From the NCBI GenBank assembly GCA_024123915.1, contig CP099650.1, positions 1,364,001-1,428,000 on the forward strand: DNA of 64,000 bases, read 5' to 3'. Positions within the stretch are counted from its first letter, which is position 1, and each line of letters opens with the position of its first letter. Positions 28,393 to 37,439 of this stretch are shown here, piece after piece. The DNA comes from Oxalobacteraceae bacterium OTU3CAMAD1. Lineage in GTDB: Bacteria; Pseudomonadota; Gammaproteobacteria; Burkholderiales; Burkholderiaceae_D. A model generated the notes under the pieces. That model was not told the DNA's origin. It ran no database searches and saw only the letters and a list, made by a program, of their open reading frames with translations. A program made the translations under genes and the position numbers.

Positions 28393-28488
28393 CACCGAAA
28401 CACCGAAACACCGAAACACCGAAACACCGAAACACCGAAACACCGAAACACCGAACCACTGAACCACCAAACCACAAAATCACCGAAC
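28393..28488. repeat. Octanucleotide tandem repeat, unit CACCGAAA
   Basis: Seven perfect head-to-tail copies of CACCGAAA (28393-28448) are followed by five degenerate copies ending at 28488. The unit is not a multiple of three and no gene spans it. It lies 177 bases before the first gene of the lipoprotein cluster, so copy-number change by slippage could alter promoter spacing there. Confidence 0.93.
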
Positions 28489-28664
28489 CGCAGGCTAGGC
28501 TTTTGGAGGTACCCTTTAGACCCAAAACGGGTCCGCTGTCGTTTTTACAATACTCGTTTGCGAAAAATCATGAATTAGCTTTGCTACCCATAGACTTGTC
28601 AAAATAATTGAGTTATATTTTTAAAAATAAGTTAAATTTCTGATATCAATTCTAGGGGCTGGAT

Positions 28665-30215
28665 ATGAGGATATATGCTAGCGGGAACGTCATGCTATTG
28701 GTGATCTGTTTCAGCCTGACAGGTTGCGGCAATTTGCGTCTGTATAGCGATGTCCGGGATAAGCAAGGACAAGAGGCGAAGAAGGCATGGGATGCTGTCG
28801 ATTTCGATACCACTGTAAAGACCGAGCGCGAGAACCTCAAAAAATTGTTAGTGGCTGAACGTAACTTGAACGCGAAGTTGCAAATCGCCATTCGCGATCA
28901 AAGGCTGCGTTTTATGGTTGCGTCGAACCTTAAGGATGGCCTAGTTGACCAGATCAATAGCTTACATGAAACTTTGTCCGGTATTGATGATGCTTCTAAT
29001 AGCGTCAAGCTTTTTATCGATACCGCCAATCGTCCGCCTGATTTTTCATCACTTCAAGACGAGTTTAAGCAGTTTAATCTTGGAGAAGCGTCTTGCAGAT
29101 ATGCACCTCCCGCAAAGGCTTCGGAGGAAATGGCGGATGAGTTAGCGAATGTAGACGAAAAAAAAAGCGCTCAAGCAAAAGCTCTTTATGAACGGTTAAA
29201 AAAACTGTGCAGCATTAATTCATCGAAATTCGAAGTTTCCCTGAAGCCCAAAGGTTTGCTTCTACAGTATATTAAGGACCGCGATAAAGCGGCGGATAGC
29301 CTCAATAGTTTTAAAAATAACGTAAATGAACTGAAAGAAAATTATACAACTGCTAGAAAAGTTTTCGATAGCCAAGAAAAGGCTTCACCAATCGAAAAGG
29401 TTAAGAAGGTAAAGGCGGCTGCCGAGAAGCTCTTGGCTGCAGCGCAGGCACTCAACGCATCTCCGTCCCCGGTAGCGCAACAATTTATCGCTAGCGAAAA
29501 TATCGCCGCAATTTCTGATTTCGCGAAAGCTGTTTCTGAAACGCCAAGTGACCCGGGCAAAATCACTGCGGATGCAAAAAGCGCTGCCGTCGCCTTGGTC
29601 ATTATTCCTGGTTTATTAGATGAGGCGACTAAGGCGGCAGACGACAAGCGTGCCATGCGTGCACTTCCTCTCCAGATGCGCGCTGATTATGAGCAATTAA
29701 GACTCGCCGCAGCAAGTCGAGACATTGTCTCTCGCGAACAAGTCGTTCAACTACATAAAGATTTAGTTCAGGCCACACTTAAAGAAGTTCTGCAGCTGTC
29801 CTTAGCATATCGCGAACTGAATCTCGCTCCGGCGCGAGAGACGAAGCTAGCAAAGCCCGATGCCAAGTCCGTTGGCGAACCATTAGTCAAATGGCTGGCA
29901 CTCCCAGTTACTGATCTTATATCTAAGGCCACCCCAATTGAAAAGCAACGTTTCTATACCTCTGCCGGACTCTATTTAGATGTGCTATCCCGATTGGAGG
30001 CTGAGCGCTTCTTTATTTTGGCCCAGATCGATAATGCGAAATACGAAAGGGGGCTGGCCTATGCGGAAATTAATGCCAAGCAGTGGACAAGTCTTATTGG
30101 GCTTTCAGTTCGGCAAGTGTCTGACTCAACTGCCGATGGAATCAAGACGGAGCGTGTTGTAAGTATCCTTAACACGCTCGGTCTATGGTCAACAGCATAT
30201 GGGGTGAATAAGTGA
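28665..30215 (+). CDS. Large helical lipoprotein of unknown function (envelope cluster gene 1)
   Basis: A 516-residue protein with a lipoprotein signal: a short n-region, hydrophobic VMLLVICFSL and lipobox LTGC near residue 22. The mature part is almost wholly helical and charged, rich in Lys, Ala, Glu and Leu with long coiled-coil-like segments (about 50-110, 180-260, 330-370). Two cysteines (in ASCRYA and KLCSIN) could form a disulphide. I do not recognise a family. It starts an apparent operon: the next gene begins at its stop (TGATG). GC is far below the backbone. A stalk or scaffold anchored in the outer membrane is one possibility, inferred only from composition. Confidence 0.7.
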   Translation: MRIYASGNVMLLVICFSLTGCGNLRLYSDVRDKQGQEAKKAWDAVDFDTTVKTERENLKKLLVAERNLNAKLQIAIRDQRLRFMVASNLKDGLVDQINSLHETLSGIDDASNSVKLFIDTANRPPDFSSLQDEFKQFNLGEASCRYAPPAKASEEMADELANVDEKKSAQAKALYERLKKLCSINSSKFEVSLKPKGLLLQYIKDRDKAADSLNSFKNNVNELKENYTTARKVFDSQEKASPIEKVKKVKAAAEKLLAAAQALNASPSPVAQQFIASENIAAISDFAKAVSETPSDPGKITADAKSAAVALVIIPGLLDEATKAADDKRAMRALPLQMRADYEQLRLAAASRDIVSREQVVQLHKDLVQATLKEVLQLSLAYRELNLAPARETKLAKPDAKSVGEPLVKWLALPVTDLISKATPIEKQRFYTSAGLYLDVLSRLEAERFFILAQIDNAKYERGLAYAEINAKQWTSLIGLSVRQVSDSTADGIKTERVVSILNTLGLWSTAYGVNK

Positions 30216-30778
30216 TGAACTCTATCTCGCAGGTGTTGATGGATAAGTGCAGCCGGGCTTATCTGCTATCTTTCTTGGTGCTTTCTGGTTGTGCGCAGGC
30301 CCCGAAGGAAGAGTTAAACCAAGCGAACCAGACAGCATTCTTGATCGCGAATTTTCAAACTGAGGCAGAGGAGTTCAAACGCGTGCAGTCGCTAATTGCT
30401 AAACAGCGCGTCGCTTCAATCAAAATGATGCAAGCCGAGCTGGAAAAATTTAGCAGCGACGCCAAGTTTGATGACCGTGCGGCAAAGCTAGCCGGCCAAG
30501 ATTCACAGTTTAAACTTTTTAACGAATTGCAAGCGTTAGGAGATAGTCGCGCTAAGGATACTCAGGATCTTATTATCGCACTTGCAGAGATGGACGCGCA
30601 GTTGGCTGGCATAGTTTCACCTTTGCCGGATCTTTCCCCCGCACTATCTAGCTCGCGGAAGGCCCTGGCTATCCTTGGCAGCAATCTATCTGTAAAAGAT
30701 CAAATATACGTCACTGCCACTTTCGCTAAAGAAGTAAAAGATGCCGTAGACCGGAGCCGGGCCCCTCCGTCGAAATAA
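30215..30778 (+). CDS. Small helical lipoprotein (envelope cluster gene 2)
   Basis: A protein of 187 residues. ATG 30215 overlaps the upstream stop by one base, so the two are coupled; ATG 30239 is an alternative. A lipobox LSGC follows AYLLSFLVL. The mature protein is helical (EELNQANQTAFLIANFQTEAEEFKRVQ...) with no catalytic motif seen. Its composition matches gene 1, suggesting that the two lipoproteins contact each other. No family is recognised. Confidence 0.68.
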   Translation: MNSISQVLMDKCSRAYLLSFLVLSGCAQAPKEELNQANQTAFLIANFQTEAEEFKRVQSLIAKQRVASIKMMQAELEKFSSDAKFDDRAAKLAGQDSQFKLFNELQALGDSRAKDTQDLIIALAEMDAQLAGIVSPLPDLSPALSSSRKALAILGSNLSVKDQIYVTATFAKEVKDAVDRSRAPPSK

Positions 30779-30868
30779 AAGCTCAACCGATAGCGTAGCC
30801 ATAGCGACATTCTAATGCAGTAGATTAATGTGAATTAAACAACTTTCATCAATGCAAGGAGAGAATTA

Positions 30869-31249
30869 ATGACTAAGCTTCGAAGTGAATGCTCGGCTGA
30901 TGAAATTGTTCTTTACACCGACCACTATTTTGCGACGATAGACAGTGTAAATGATTCTGCCTTCAAGTTCGGCATTCTGGCCACGTTCGCCGACAACCCC
31001 GCTGATCGCAGTCTATACCGCGCAAAGACGTTAGAGGCCCAGCGGGACGCTGAGGTACTTCGCGGTCAGCGCCGCGCATTTAACGTCGATAGTGGGCCAA
31101 TCAACCCTCCGACTGCAGACGAAGTCACAGCGGCAATTTTCCGTTCTGAGAAATTAGCTGAGGTTCGGGCTGACGGCGCAAACGCCAACTTAATATTGAA
31201 ACTGTTTGATGATTCAGTTTCAGCTTTTAGTAAAATTGTGGGTGTTTAA
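30869..31249 (+). CDS. Small soluble protein of unknown function (envelope cluster gene 3)
   Basis: A 126-residue protein preceded by AGGAGAG 7 bases before ATG. There is no signal or membrane segment, so it is probably cytosolic despite its envelope neighbours. It is acidic and helical, with an FNVDSGPINPPTADEV hinge in the middle. No motif is recognised. It lies 90 bases after gene 2 and 200 bases before gene 4 in the same orientation, consistent with one regulated group. Confidence 0.6.
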   Translation: MTKLRSECSADEIVLYTDHYFATIDSVNDSAFKFGILATFADNPADRSLYRAKTLEAQRDAEVLRGQRRAFNVDSGPINPPTADEVTAAIFRSEKLAEVRADGANANLILKLFDDSVSAFSKIVGV

Positions 31250-31452
31250 CGACAGTCACCGGGCCGATAAATCTCAAGTCGTTTAAGTGGCCCAACACAT
31301 CGGTCAATGAAAATCGCTGGGGCCAGATAACCCGAAGCTTAAGGCAATAATTCTTTGGCTTATAAGTCACGAACCACATTTCGTCTAAATTATCATGTCC
31401 TGGCAATAAATCTTTAAATATTTTTAAAAATTGTTACATTTCGGGAGCGATA

Positions 31453-32499
31453 ATGAGCAAACTAAGTGTAGCTTTTTTATCTGGTATCTTTTTTTTCGTA
31501 TGCCATGCAGATGCACAGCAGGATCTGCCGAAGTCGAAACCTCTCTTGGAACGTCGCGTCGTTGAGCTTGCAGATGAAGCGCGTCAAAAAGAGGCATCTA
31601 AATTGGACTTGGTTCAATTCGCTACTAAAATAAAACAAGCTCAACAGTGTACTGACCAATTTAAAAATCCGACTAAAGATCAAACAGCACCTATCATTGC
31701 TAAATTGCGTACTGCCTGGACGGCCGTAGTTAACGCCAAGCCCACCGCGATCATTGATGCCGGCCGCTCAGAGTACGATGAGTTAAGCCGTAGTTTTGAA
31801 GAGTTTTCAAGAATCACAAAAGGTTTAAGCGAACGGTGTTTTCAGGTTTTTGGTATGCGCCACCGGCCGTTTGGCATTGTAACAGAGCCCACGACAATTT
31901 CTGAGCAGCTATTGATTCAGTATAGGCCTCAGCTTCGAGGGGGAAGAGTAATTTCAGGGGGGGTTGAGAACTTCATCATGCTTCACTCAAACGAGGGGCA
32001 TACTCGTGCGTCAATATCAGTGAGTGAGATAAATTCGGTTACTAGAGATGTCGAAGCTCAGATTCAGCAATTAGAGAAGCAAGATGAAGCGGTAGAAGCA
32101 GCCAAGAATACGTTGCAGCAATTAGCGGATGCCTCAGTTCGTGAGGCTACTATTGTTCGACAACGCATTGAGGAGATCGATAAGTTGATCGGGGAATTGG
32201 ACACTAAGTTGAGTACGGGAACTGCAGCTACAGATAAGCAACTGATATTTGCCGTGTATTTAATGATTGTGGCATTATTAATTTTATTTCTTGGTATAAG
32301 GTTTTTGGACAAGGAGCTCGCCACAACGGTAATTGAAAATAGGTCGTTGGTTGAGGTAATTAGCATGGCGTTCTTGTTGCTCACGGTTATTATTCTTGGG
32401 ACGGGTGAAAAAATGCCTAGAGAAGCGATTGGGACTCTGTTAGGATCAATCGCTGGTTATATATTTGGTCGTAAAATGTCCGACGAAAGGGCTAAATGA
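31453..32499 (+). CDS. Coiled-coil membrane protein with signal peptide and C-terminal membrane hairpin (envelope cluster gene 4)
   Basis: A 348-residue protein with GGGAG upstream of ATG 31453. A signal peptide (about 1-21, cleavage near ADAQQ) precedes a periplasmic region with a long coiled coil (about 190-255, VEAQIQQLEKQDEAVEAAKN). Two membrane segments follow (about 262-283 and 300-318) and a short glycine-rich tail GTLLGSIAGYIFGRK. That layout would join a periplasmic arm to the inner membrane. No family is recognised. With the two lipoproteins it could form a trans-envelope assembly; this is inference from topology. Confidence 0.68.
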   Translation: MSKLSVAFLSGIFFFVCHADAQQDLPKSKPLLERRVVELADEARQKEASKLDLVQFATKIKQAQQCTDQFKNPTKDQTAPIIAKLRTAWTAVVNAKPTAIIDAGRSEYDELSRSFEEFSRITKGLSERCFQVFGMRHRPFGIVTEPTTISEQLLIQYRPQLRGGRVISGGVENFIMLHSNEGHTRASISVSEINSVTRDVEAQIQQLEKQDEAVEAAKNTLQQLADASVREATIVRQRIEEIDKLIGELDTKLSTGTAATDKQLIFAVYLMIVALLILFLGIRFLDKELATTVIENRSLVEVISMAFLLLTVIILGTGEKMPREAIGTLLGSIAGYIFGRKMSDERAK

Positions 32500-32704
32500 T
32501 GAATTATCGTTTCAGTATTAAACAGCATCCGCATTTTTTCACTTAAGGCTAACCTGTAAAAACTATAGCGCGCCAGCCTCTTTGCAAAATTCTGGCACGA
32601 ACCACGACCAATGATTACTCGTGAAAGTGAAACCTCAGATCGGCTTTTTTCAAAACATGAGTGCAAAGATCTTCGCTCCAGAATCGATGGTCCTCTGGTC
32701 CAGA

Positions 32705-33130
32705 TCCCGAACGTGCGCTAAAAAGACATCGACGCCCGCTGGACAAAAAACACGAAAAATTGCACTTCGGCTACAAGATGCGTACCAAGGTTGATAGGCG
32801 CTACAAGCTCATCCGCAAAATCGCGGTCACCAACGCCGCACTGGCCGACACGAACGTCGTCGAGGCCCTGCTGAATCCGAGCAACTTCAGCAAAGCGAAT
32901 GCCGGCCGGGCTGCCACAGCGCTAATCTCGAAAGGGCTCATAAACAGACTTGCTGGCAGGTCCAGGGCCGGGGCCACGCAGCCGAAGGTATTCCGGCCGC
33001 GCAGAAACGGCGCAACCGCCGTATCGTCACCCTGTGCGCGTCCGTCAAAGATGCGGTGGGCGCGTTTGGCAGGTGAGCGGAAAACTCGCGCACCTGGACA
33101 TCGTGCGCAACCCTTCGCGTTGTACTGAAA
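32705..33130 (+). pseudogene. IS5-family transposase remnant
   Basis: DIDARWTKN is read in one frame and KLHFGYKMRTKVDRRYKLIRKI followed by VTNAALADTNVVEALLNPSN in the next. Together they match the central part of an IS5-type DDE transposase. The frame changes in the A-rich stretch near 32745-32755 and the C-terminal part loses similarity, so the gene is dead. No intact inverted repeats were found around it. Confidence 0.8.
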
Positions 33131-33158
33131 GCGGCCGTTGCAATTTGAAGAGATTCTT

Positions 33159-33368
33159 CTAATTGAGAGAACCCTGGCTGGCAGCAGCGCTGTGCGCGGA
33201 GACCTCGCCGCCATGCAACGCAACCAGGCCCTTCACCAGCGATAGGCCGTTCCCCAAGCCGCCCTGTGCGCGGTCGAGCGCCGGCGTCAGCTGCGACAAC
33301 ATGCCGAAAATGTTGTCGAGCTGGTTAGGCGGGGTGCCCATACCGTCGTCGATCACCACGGTTCTAAC
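33159..33368 (-). pseudogene. Fragment of a sensor histidine kinase ATPase domain
   Basis: The minus strand reads VVIDDGMGTPPNQLDNIFGMLSQL and then GGLGNGLSLVKGLVALHGGEVSAHS, the G1/F/G2 part of a HATPase_c domain. The usual GIG is changed to GMG and the usual GLGIGL to GLGNGL. The phosphoacceptor domain and the N-box are missing. GC is higher than in the island genes around it, so it is probably a fragment of a chromosomal kinase caught in a rearrangement. Confidence 0.75.
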
Positions 33369-33468
33369 AGCGATTGGACGGCTAGAAGAGGCCGTTTTTC
33401 CAACGTTTGACCCGGCTTCGCGATCATTAAGGATTATTCCGATCAGTCGCGCGATTCGTTCTTGTTAC

Positions 33469-33590
33469 CTAGCCGGCTGATCCGCGTTGTCTCAACCCAA
33501 TGAGCGCGAGCCGGCCCAGATCGGCAAACAGCTTCCGCAACAGCTCGCTGCCGTATGCGGCCGCCATCGCGCGCTTGAGGTTCTTGGCAA
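33469..33590 (-). pseudogene. Decayed fragment of a large serine recombinase (copy 2)
   Basis: The minus strand reads NLKRAMAAAYGSELLRKLF followed by ALIGLRQRGSAG, which aligns to NLKRTMAAEYSRELSRKVF...ALMGFKQGGSAG of the intact recombinase at 37440-38984. Only about 40 residues survive, corresponding to the end of the catalytic domain. Confidence 0.7.
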
Positions 33591-33964
33591 TTGGACGAGG
33601 CGTTCTTCCGGCTCGAGCAACGGCCTTCCAGAGCAGATCTCGTGACTCACTCCGCAGGCCATGACACAGCATATCGCCCTAAATTTGTCTGCGATAAACC
33701 GCATAATGTCATGAGTTCGGAAAATGCTGACATCTCTAAACTCGGACGGAGTGACGTTCGTCCGAGCACCCACTCAGCTCGGCTGGGAAAATATTTGCGT
33801 CCTGTGACAATGTGCGTATATTTGAGTTTTGAATACGTATATAGTATTTAACATTATTTCGACGCTGACAACGCTTTTGTCTGTCAGTCCAGCTGCTACA
33901 AGCCCTCTTAGACGGTCGTTGCCAAACGGGGTCGAGGCTGATCTCATCATGTTCGGGAGGAAAA
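33591..33964. other. Stretch without recognised gene upstream of the secreted-protein/zincin pair
   Basis: About 370 bases with only short frames. The A/T-rich part from 33830 to 33870 probably holds the promoter for the gene at 33965, but no clear box pair stands out. Confidence 0.3.
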
Positions 33965-34603
33965 ATGAAATTTCAGTTTAAATTATTCCTGGCGCTTTTC
34001 TTATTTTGCATATTTACATCATCCAAAGCTGAGGAAAGTACGGCGTCGCTGCGAGCGCATGTCGATAGATATGTTATCGAGAAATCTCTTAAGAAACCAG
34101 CGTCAAAGAAGTATCGTCATCAAGTTGCAAGTCAAATGGTACGTATGTTGGATCTGGCAAAGACGCCGACGAAAATGACTCTTGCAAACATGGCCGACAA
34201 AGAATATGGGAATTTTAACAATACTCGGTGCGAGGAAAATAGTTCTGGAATCAAAGTTTGCGTGCATAACGATGAGAAGTACCCGTACAATCCGATACGC
34301 CTGACGCGACTTGAAACTCATTCTATCAAAGAAGAATCAGATTACGGTGCGACTGTTACCTGGGGCTTAAACCCGGAATACGGATGTTTTCCAGAATCTA
34401 CTTTCCTCGCTATTTTTAAAGATCCGCCCATTAGGGTGCAATCCCCGATGCTTGATCCTTTCGTAGCAAAAGAATATGTTCCGATCAAAGTAGTTGAATT
34501 CAGAAGCTTTAATCCTCAAGTCTCATCTGTGTTTGTTCGTATGCAATCATCAAACGCTTGCGTATTTTCGATTACGTTGTCTTCAATCCCTTCCACGAAC
34601 TGA
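33965..34603 (+). CDS. Secreted protein of unknown function, partner of the zincin gene
   Basis: A 212-residue protein with GGGAGG upstream of ATG 33965. A strong signal peptide (MKFQFKLFLALFLFCIFTSSKAEE, cleavage near SKA) exports it. The mature part is mixed alpha/beta with three or four cysteines (CEENSSGIKVC, YGCFPES, NACVFS) that may form disulphides in the periplasm. No family is recognised. The zincin gene starts 8 bases after its stop. A periplasmic inhibitor or immunity role for the neighbouring metalloprotease-like protein is a hypothesis based on pairing and localisation. Confidence 0.7.
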   Translation: MKFQFKLFLALFLFCIFTSSKAEESTASLRAHVDRYVIEKSLKKPASKKYRHQVASQMVRMLDLAKTPTKMTLANMADKEYGNFNNTRCEENSSGIKVCVHNDEKYPYNPIRLTRLETHSIKEESDYGATVTWGLNPEYGCFPESTFLAIFKDPPIRVQSPMLDPFVAKEYVPIKVVEFRSFNPQVSSVFVRMQSSNACVFSITLSSIPSTN

Positions 34604-34611
34604 AAGTTATT

Positions 34612-35373
34612 ATGACGATTAGAACTCCATCTGTTTTACCAGATATCAAAGCTCGGATTCGGGCGTATAGAACCGCAAACACGGCATCGTGGAACGATAA
34701 CTTCTCTGCAGCTGTCGAGGTTGAATATTTGACTCAAATTGGCCACAGCTATTATGCACCCAAGCCATTTCAGAATACCATTTCACCGCCGGGAAAAATG
34801 TACATCAGTCCCAATGATGCAACCGCGCTTGCAAATGTCCTCGGAGGTATCCCATGGGGAAAAGCCAACGACGCAATTATCCAGCACGAAATGGGACATG
34901 GCTTCTACGCGACCTTAGTGGGGTTGGATTACACTACTGATCCGGCGAAAATGTTGGAGTGGTGTTTTCAAAGGGAAGCTTATGCCTCCATGTTTGTTTT
35001 CGACATAGGGCAGGAGCGAGGAGTGGGTGAATCAACTATCGTTCCGGGTGTCGATGGAACTCCCAATCTATACGAAACCATGGTTGCGGCGGTGCGAGGG
35101 TTGACTGTGGGTTCGGTGGCGTATAAAAATGCCCTGTTGGCGGCTGCAAAAGCGAAATTTGCTGGATCGAAACAGTATCGTGATGCCTGCACGGCATTTG
35201 CCAACGGGGGCGGTCTTCCCCCTACCTATTACCCACCCGCAATTCCAATGCCGCCGAACACCGGCGGTTCCTCAACACCGGCCCCGATCCCAGCAAACAC
35301 AAATGGCGAAGGCAGACCGAAGATTCCTGGGGGCTATTGGAAAGAGATGCCGCCAGCAAATCCGAGCGATTAA
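34612..35373 (+). CDS. Putative zinc metallopeptidase-like protein (HEMGH) with proline-rich tail
   Basis: A 253-residue protein. ATG 34612 is preferred over the upstream in-frame ATG 34558, which overlaps the previous gene. The zincin motif HEMGH (His92, Glu93, His96) sits in IIQHEMGHGFYA; Glu122 in REAYAS, 26 residues on, is a candidate third ligand. The tail (about 205-253) is low-complexity, rich in Pro, Gly and Asn. There is no signal peptide, so it may act in the cytosol or be delivered by a dedicated secretion system. The small size and the secreted partner gene directly upstream fit an effector with a periplasmic immunity protein, but the substrate is unknown and no secretion genes are present. 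Confidence 0.65.
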   Translation: MTIRTPSVLPDIKARIRAYRTANTASWNDNFSAAVEVEYLTQIGHSYYAPKPFQNTISPPGKMYISPNDATALANVLGGIPWGKANDAIIQHEMGHGFYATLVGLDYTTDPAKMLEWCFQREAYASMFVFDIGQERGVGESTIVPGVDGTPNLYETMVAAVRGLTVGSVAYKNALLAAAKAKFAGSKQYRDACTAFANGGGLPPTYYPPAIPMPPNTGGSSTPAPIPANTNGEGRPKIPGGYWKEMPPANPSD

Positions 35374-36014
35374 TCATACAAGTCTTTGGTGTTCCTTGCC
35401 ATAAAGCTTAGACTTTTGCCCAACGATCTTTTAGCTCGCTAGGGTGTCGGTGGCTTTGTTTGGACCGAGACCCTGTTCCTTGTGGCAAGACTAACGCTGA
35501 CCTAACTTGCCGGGACAGCAATGGAAGAATGGGCATGACTGCGGCGCTGCGCCGGTATGGTTTGCTGACCGAGGCCTAACGATCAATTTTCGGAGTCGCT
35601 TCGTTAACTCGTTGTTTCCCGCTCGGTCGCCGTTTGGCGTCACACTTCGAACGTCTTCGATTTAGTCGGGCTGGAAGCAGACCGCGTTGCCCAGCTGCTT
35701 GAAAAAAATGCGGGTCTATGGCCACCCATCCTATAAATCAGTTGAGGAAGACAACGATTACCCGTCGCCAGTGGTTTGGCGACGCCACCTAGCGCACCAA
35801 CCGAACGTGGCCCGATGAGGCATTGAACGGACGGCCGGTTATCGCAACCGGGCTGATCCGTCACTCCGAGCTTAGAGATAGACTCAACTTCACGGTACTC
35901 GAGAAACGTCTCGAGATCGGGCATGATGATGGCGGACCGTTTCTGCGTTTATCCCTAGATCCAGACCGGTCTGCTTGCTGCCCAAGAACTCGAAGCAAAG
36001 CGGAATGAGCATAG
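35374..36014. other. Stretch without recognised gene
   Basis: About 640 bases between the zincin gene and a recombinase remnant. Short frames exist on both strands, but none has a ribosome site, a recognisable motif or steady codon use. It is probably decayed mobile-element DNA. Confidence 0.35.
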
Positions 36015-36390
36015 TCGTCTTTCCCAAGCCAATCAGCACGACCGAAAGAGTAAGTACGCGGCGGGGGCACTGTTCTCGGTATTGAGCTGCACGGCGATGA
36101 CGAAGTCCACCTGCGCGTTAGTCATATCGACATGCCAGCGTAGCGGCCCTCCTGTGTGATACCGCCGACTGCGGGCGACGATTAGCTTGACGATGATGCT
36201 GTTGTTGATGGATATCGTATTTTTCGCTTGCGTGGCGAACGCTGGTGGAGCCTGCCTGTTAGATCAGGCGCGCCAGACTGGCCATGGTTGCATTTCGCAT
36301 CGTTTCGATCCGCCGCCAAGAGTCGACGTATTTTGCAGCCCGTGTGGTCGGCGGGAAGCCGGCCGGCGTGTAGGCGTTCGTCAAAGATAG
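36015..36390 (-). pseudogene. Decayed C-terminal fragment of a large serine recombinase (copy 3)
   Basis: The nucleotide sequence is collinear with 37548-37905 of the intact recombinase gene, for example CCAATCAGC, GAGCTGCAC.GCGATGACGAAGTCCAC and GCGGGCGACGAT.AGCTTGACGAT. Many substitutions and small gaps break the frame. It covers the C-terminal domain only. Confidence 0.78.
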
Positions 36391-36435
36391 AAAGCCGCAA
36401 CACCGCCGGCAGTATCCGCCGTTACTTCCGGCGGT

Positions 36436-36693
36436 TCATCGCCCCTGATCGCCGCCGCCTGGCGGCCCCGCGTTTCTCCACAGCCACTTGCACAGCGCGT
36501 AGGCGGCGAGAAAGGCGTAGTAAGGCCACACCAGGGCCATTACTGCGACCATCATCACGGCCCCGCTAGCGCCGCCTGTTGGGCGGTGGTTGCCTCGGTC
36601 AATCCACAAAGGCATGCCGCCACGCCATAGCACCACGCCCCACACCAGGCCGGCGGCGGCCATCATGCACACGCCCAACGCATACACCTCCAT
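36436..36693 (-). CDS. Small two-helix membrane protein, hypothetical
   Basis: About 85 residues from ATG 36693 (MEVYALGVCMMAAAGLVWG); the frame is open to 36777. Two hydrophobic stretches (about 1-22 and 45-70) would each span the membrane, with a glycine-rich polar tail. GAGAAGG lies upstream of the chosen ATG. No family is recognised and coding status is uncertain. Confidence 0.4.
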   Translation of the reverse strand: MEVYALGVCMMAAAGLVWGVVLWRGGMPLWIDRGNHRPTGGASGAVMMVAVMALVWPYYAFLAAYALCKWLWRNAGPPGGGDQGR

Positions 36694-36917
36694 ACCTTCT
36701 CCCCGTTCAGCTTTCCCATAGACGGCCCGCATGACGAAATATACAACATCCAAAAAATGGAAAAAGACAAACATCAAATAGTTTGAACGCTTTAATCATG
36801 GCCTCGTCGCTCGCCTATATGGAGTGTCGTGACGACCTAATTGGCCGGACGTTTTTCGGAAATCCCACCAGAGGAAACGGCGGGGTGATCCGGGGTCCAA
36901 TGTGGTCTGTAACCTTT

Positions 36918-37316
36918 CTAATTCGGAGTATCTGATGAACAGTAAATTGAACAATGTGGGGCGCCTGCTGCGCCGGTGGCTCCCGATCGGCGCGGCGGCC
37001 GCCGCGATCGCATACAACTTGGTGAGTCTGGCGCTGAAGCTGATGGGGTGAGCGATGGCTGGTAAATCGTGTCCAGTTCAGCCATGCGGGCGTTGCCGAC
37101 ATCCATTGTATAGACTTGCGCGCCCGCCGCTTCCGGCATGCCCAGCGCTAGAAGGTGTCGCTTTACCTTCACTTTCGCTTGACCATCATCGGCGGCCACC
37201 ACCACCAGGAACTCGCCCAGCTGGTCGGTTTCCATTTCCTTCCGGTGGACGGTGGCGTGGTAGCGGTGCGCCAGCATGTTGCGTGCTTTCAGGTGCTCGC
37301 GCAGCGCCTCGTTCAT
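36918..37316 (-). CDS. Hypothetical protein, C-terminal part doubtful
   Basis: From ATG 37316 the frame reads MNEALREHLKARNMLAHRYH, then a beta/alpha pattern (LGEFLVVVAADDGQAKVKVKR, AQVYTMDVGNARMAEL) that looks coding for about 85 residues. After DTIYQP the sequence becomes Ser/Pro/Arg rich and resembles a non-coding frame, overlapping a plus-strand peptide gene. It may be a remnant whose 3' end was replaced. No family is recognised. Confidence 0.35.
   Translation of the reverse strand: MNEALREHLKARNMLAHRYHATVHRKEMETDQLGEFLVVVAADDGQAKVKVKRHLLALGMPEAAGAQVYTMDVGNARMAELDTIYQPSLTPSASAPDSPSCMRSRRPPRRSGATGAAGAPHCSIYCSSDTPN
36934..37050 (+). CDS. 38-residue single-span peptide, hypothetical
   Basis: ATG 36934 has CGGAG 7 bases upstream. 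The peptide has a basic N-terminus (KLNNVGRLLRRW) and one hydrophobic segment (IGAAAAAIAYNLVSLAL), a layout shared by small membrane toxins and phage membrane peptides. It is antisense to the end of the minus-strand frame at 36918-37316; probably only one of the two is real in the overlap. Confidence 0.4.
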
Positions 37317-37439
37317 GTGGTTTCCCAGCCTTCGCCAGTGGTCTTGAACGAGTCCAGCCACGTCACTACCGAGATTAGGGGCGGTCTGGCGGCGATATGA
37401 ATGGCTCGACGTAGCCGAAGCGTCTATTTGCCGTACAGG

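Noticed and set aside
28393..28488. Possible CRISPR array
   Set aside because: The repeat unit is 8 bases with no spacers and there are no cas genes; it is a simple tandem repeat.
35640..35924. 94-codon minus-strand frame
   Set aside because: No ribosome site, no motif and irregular codon use; treated as decayed DNA.
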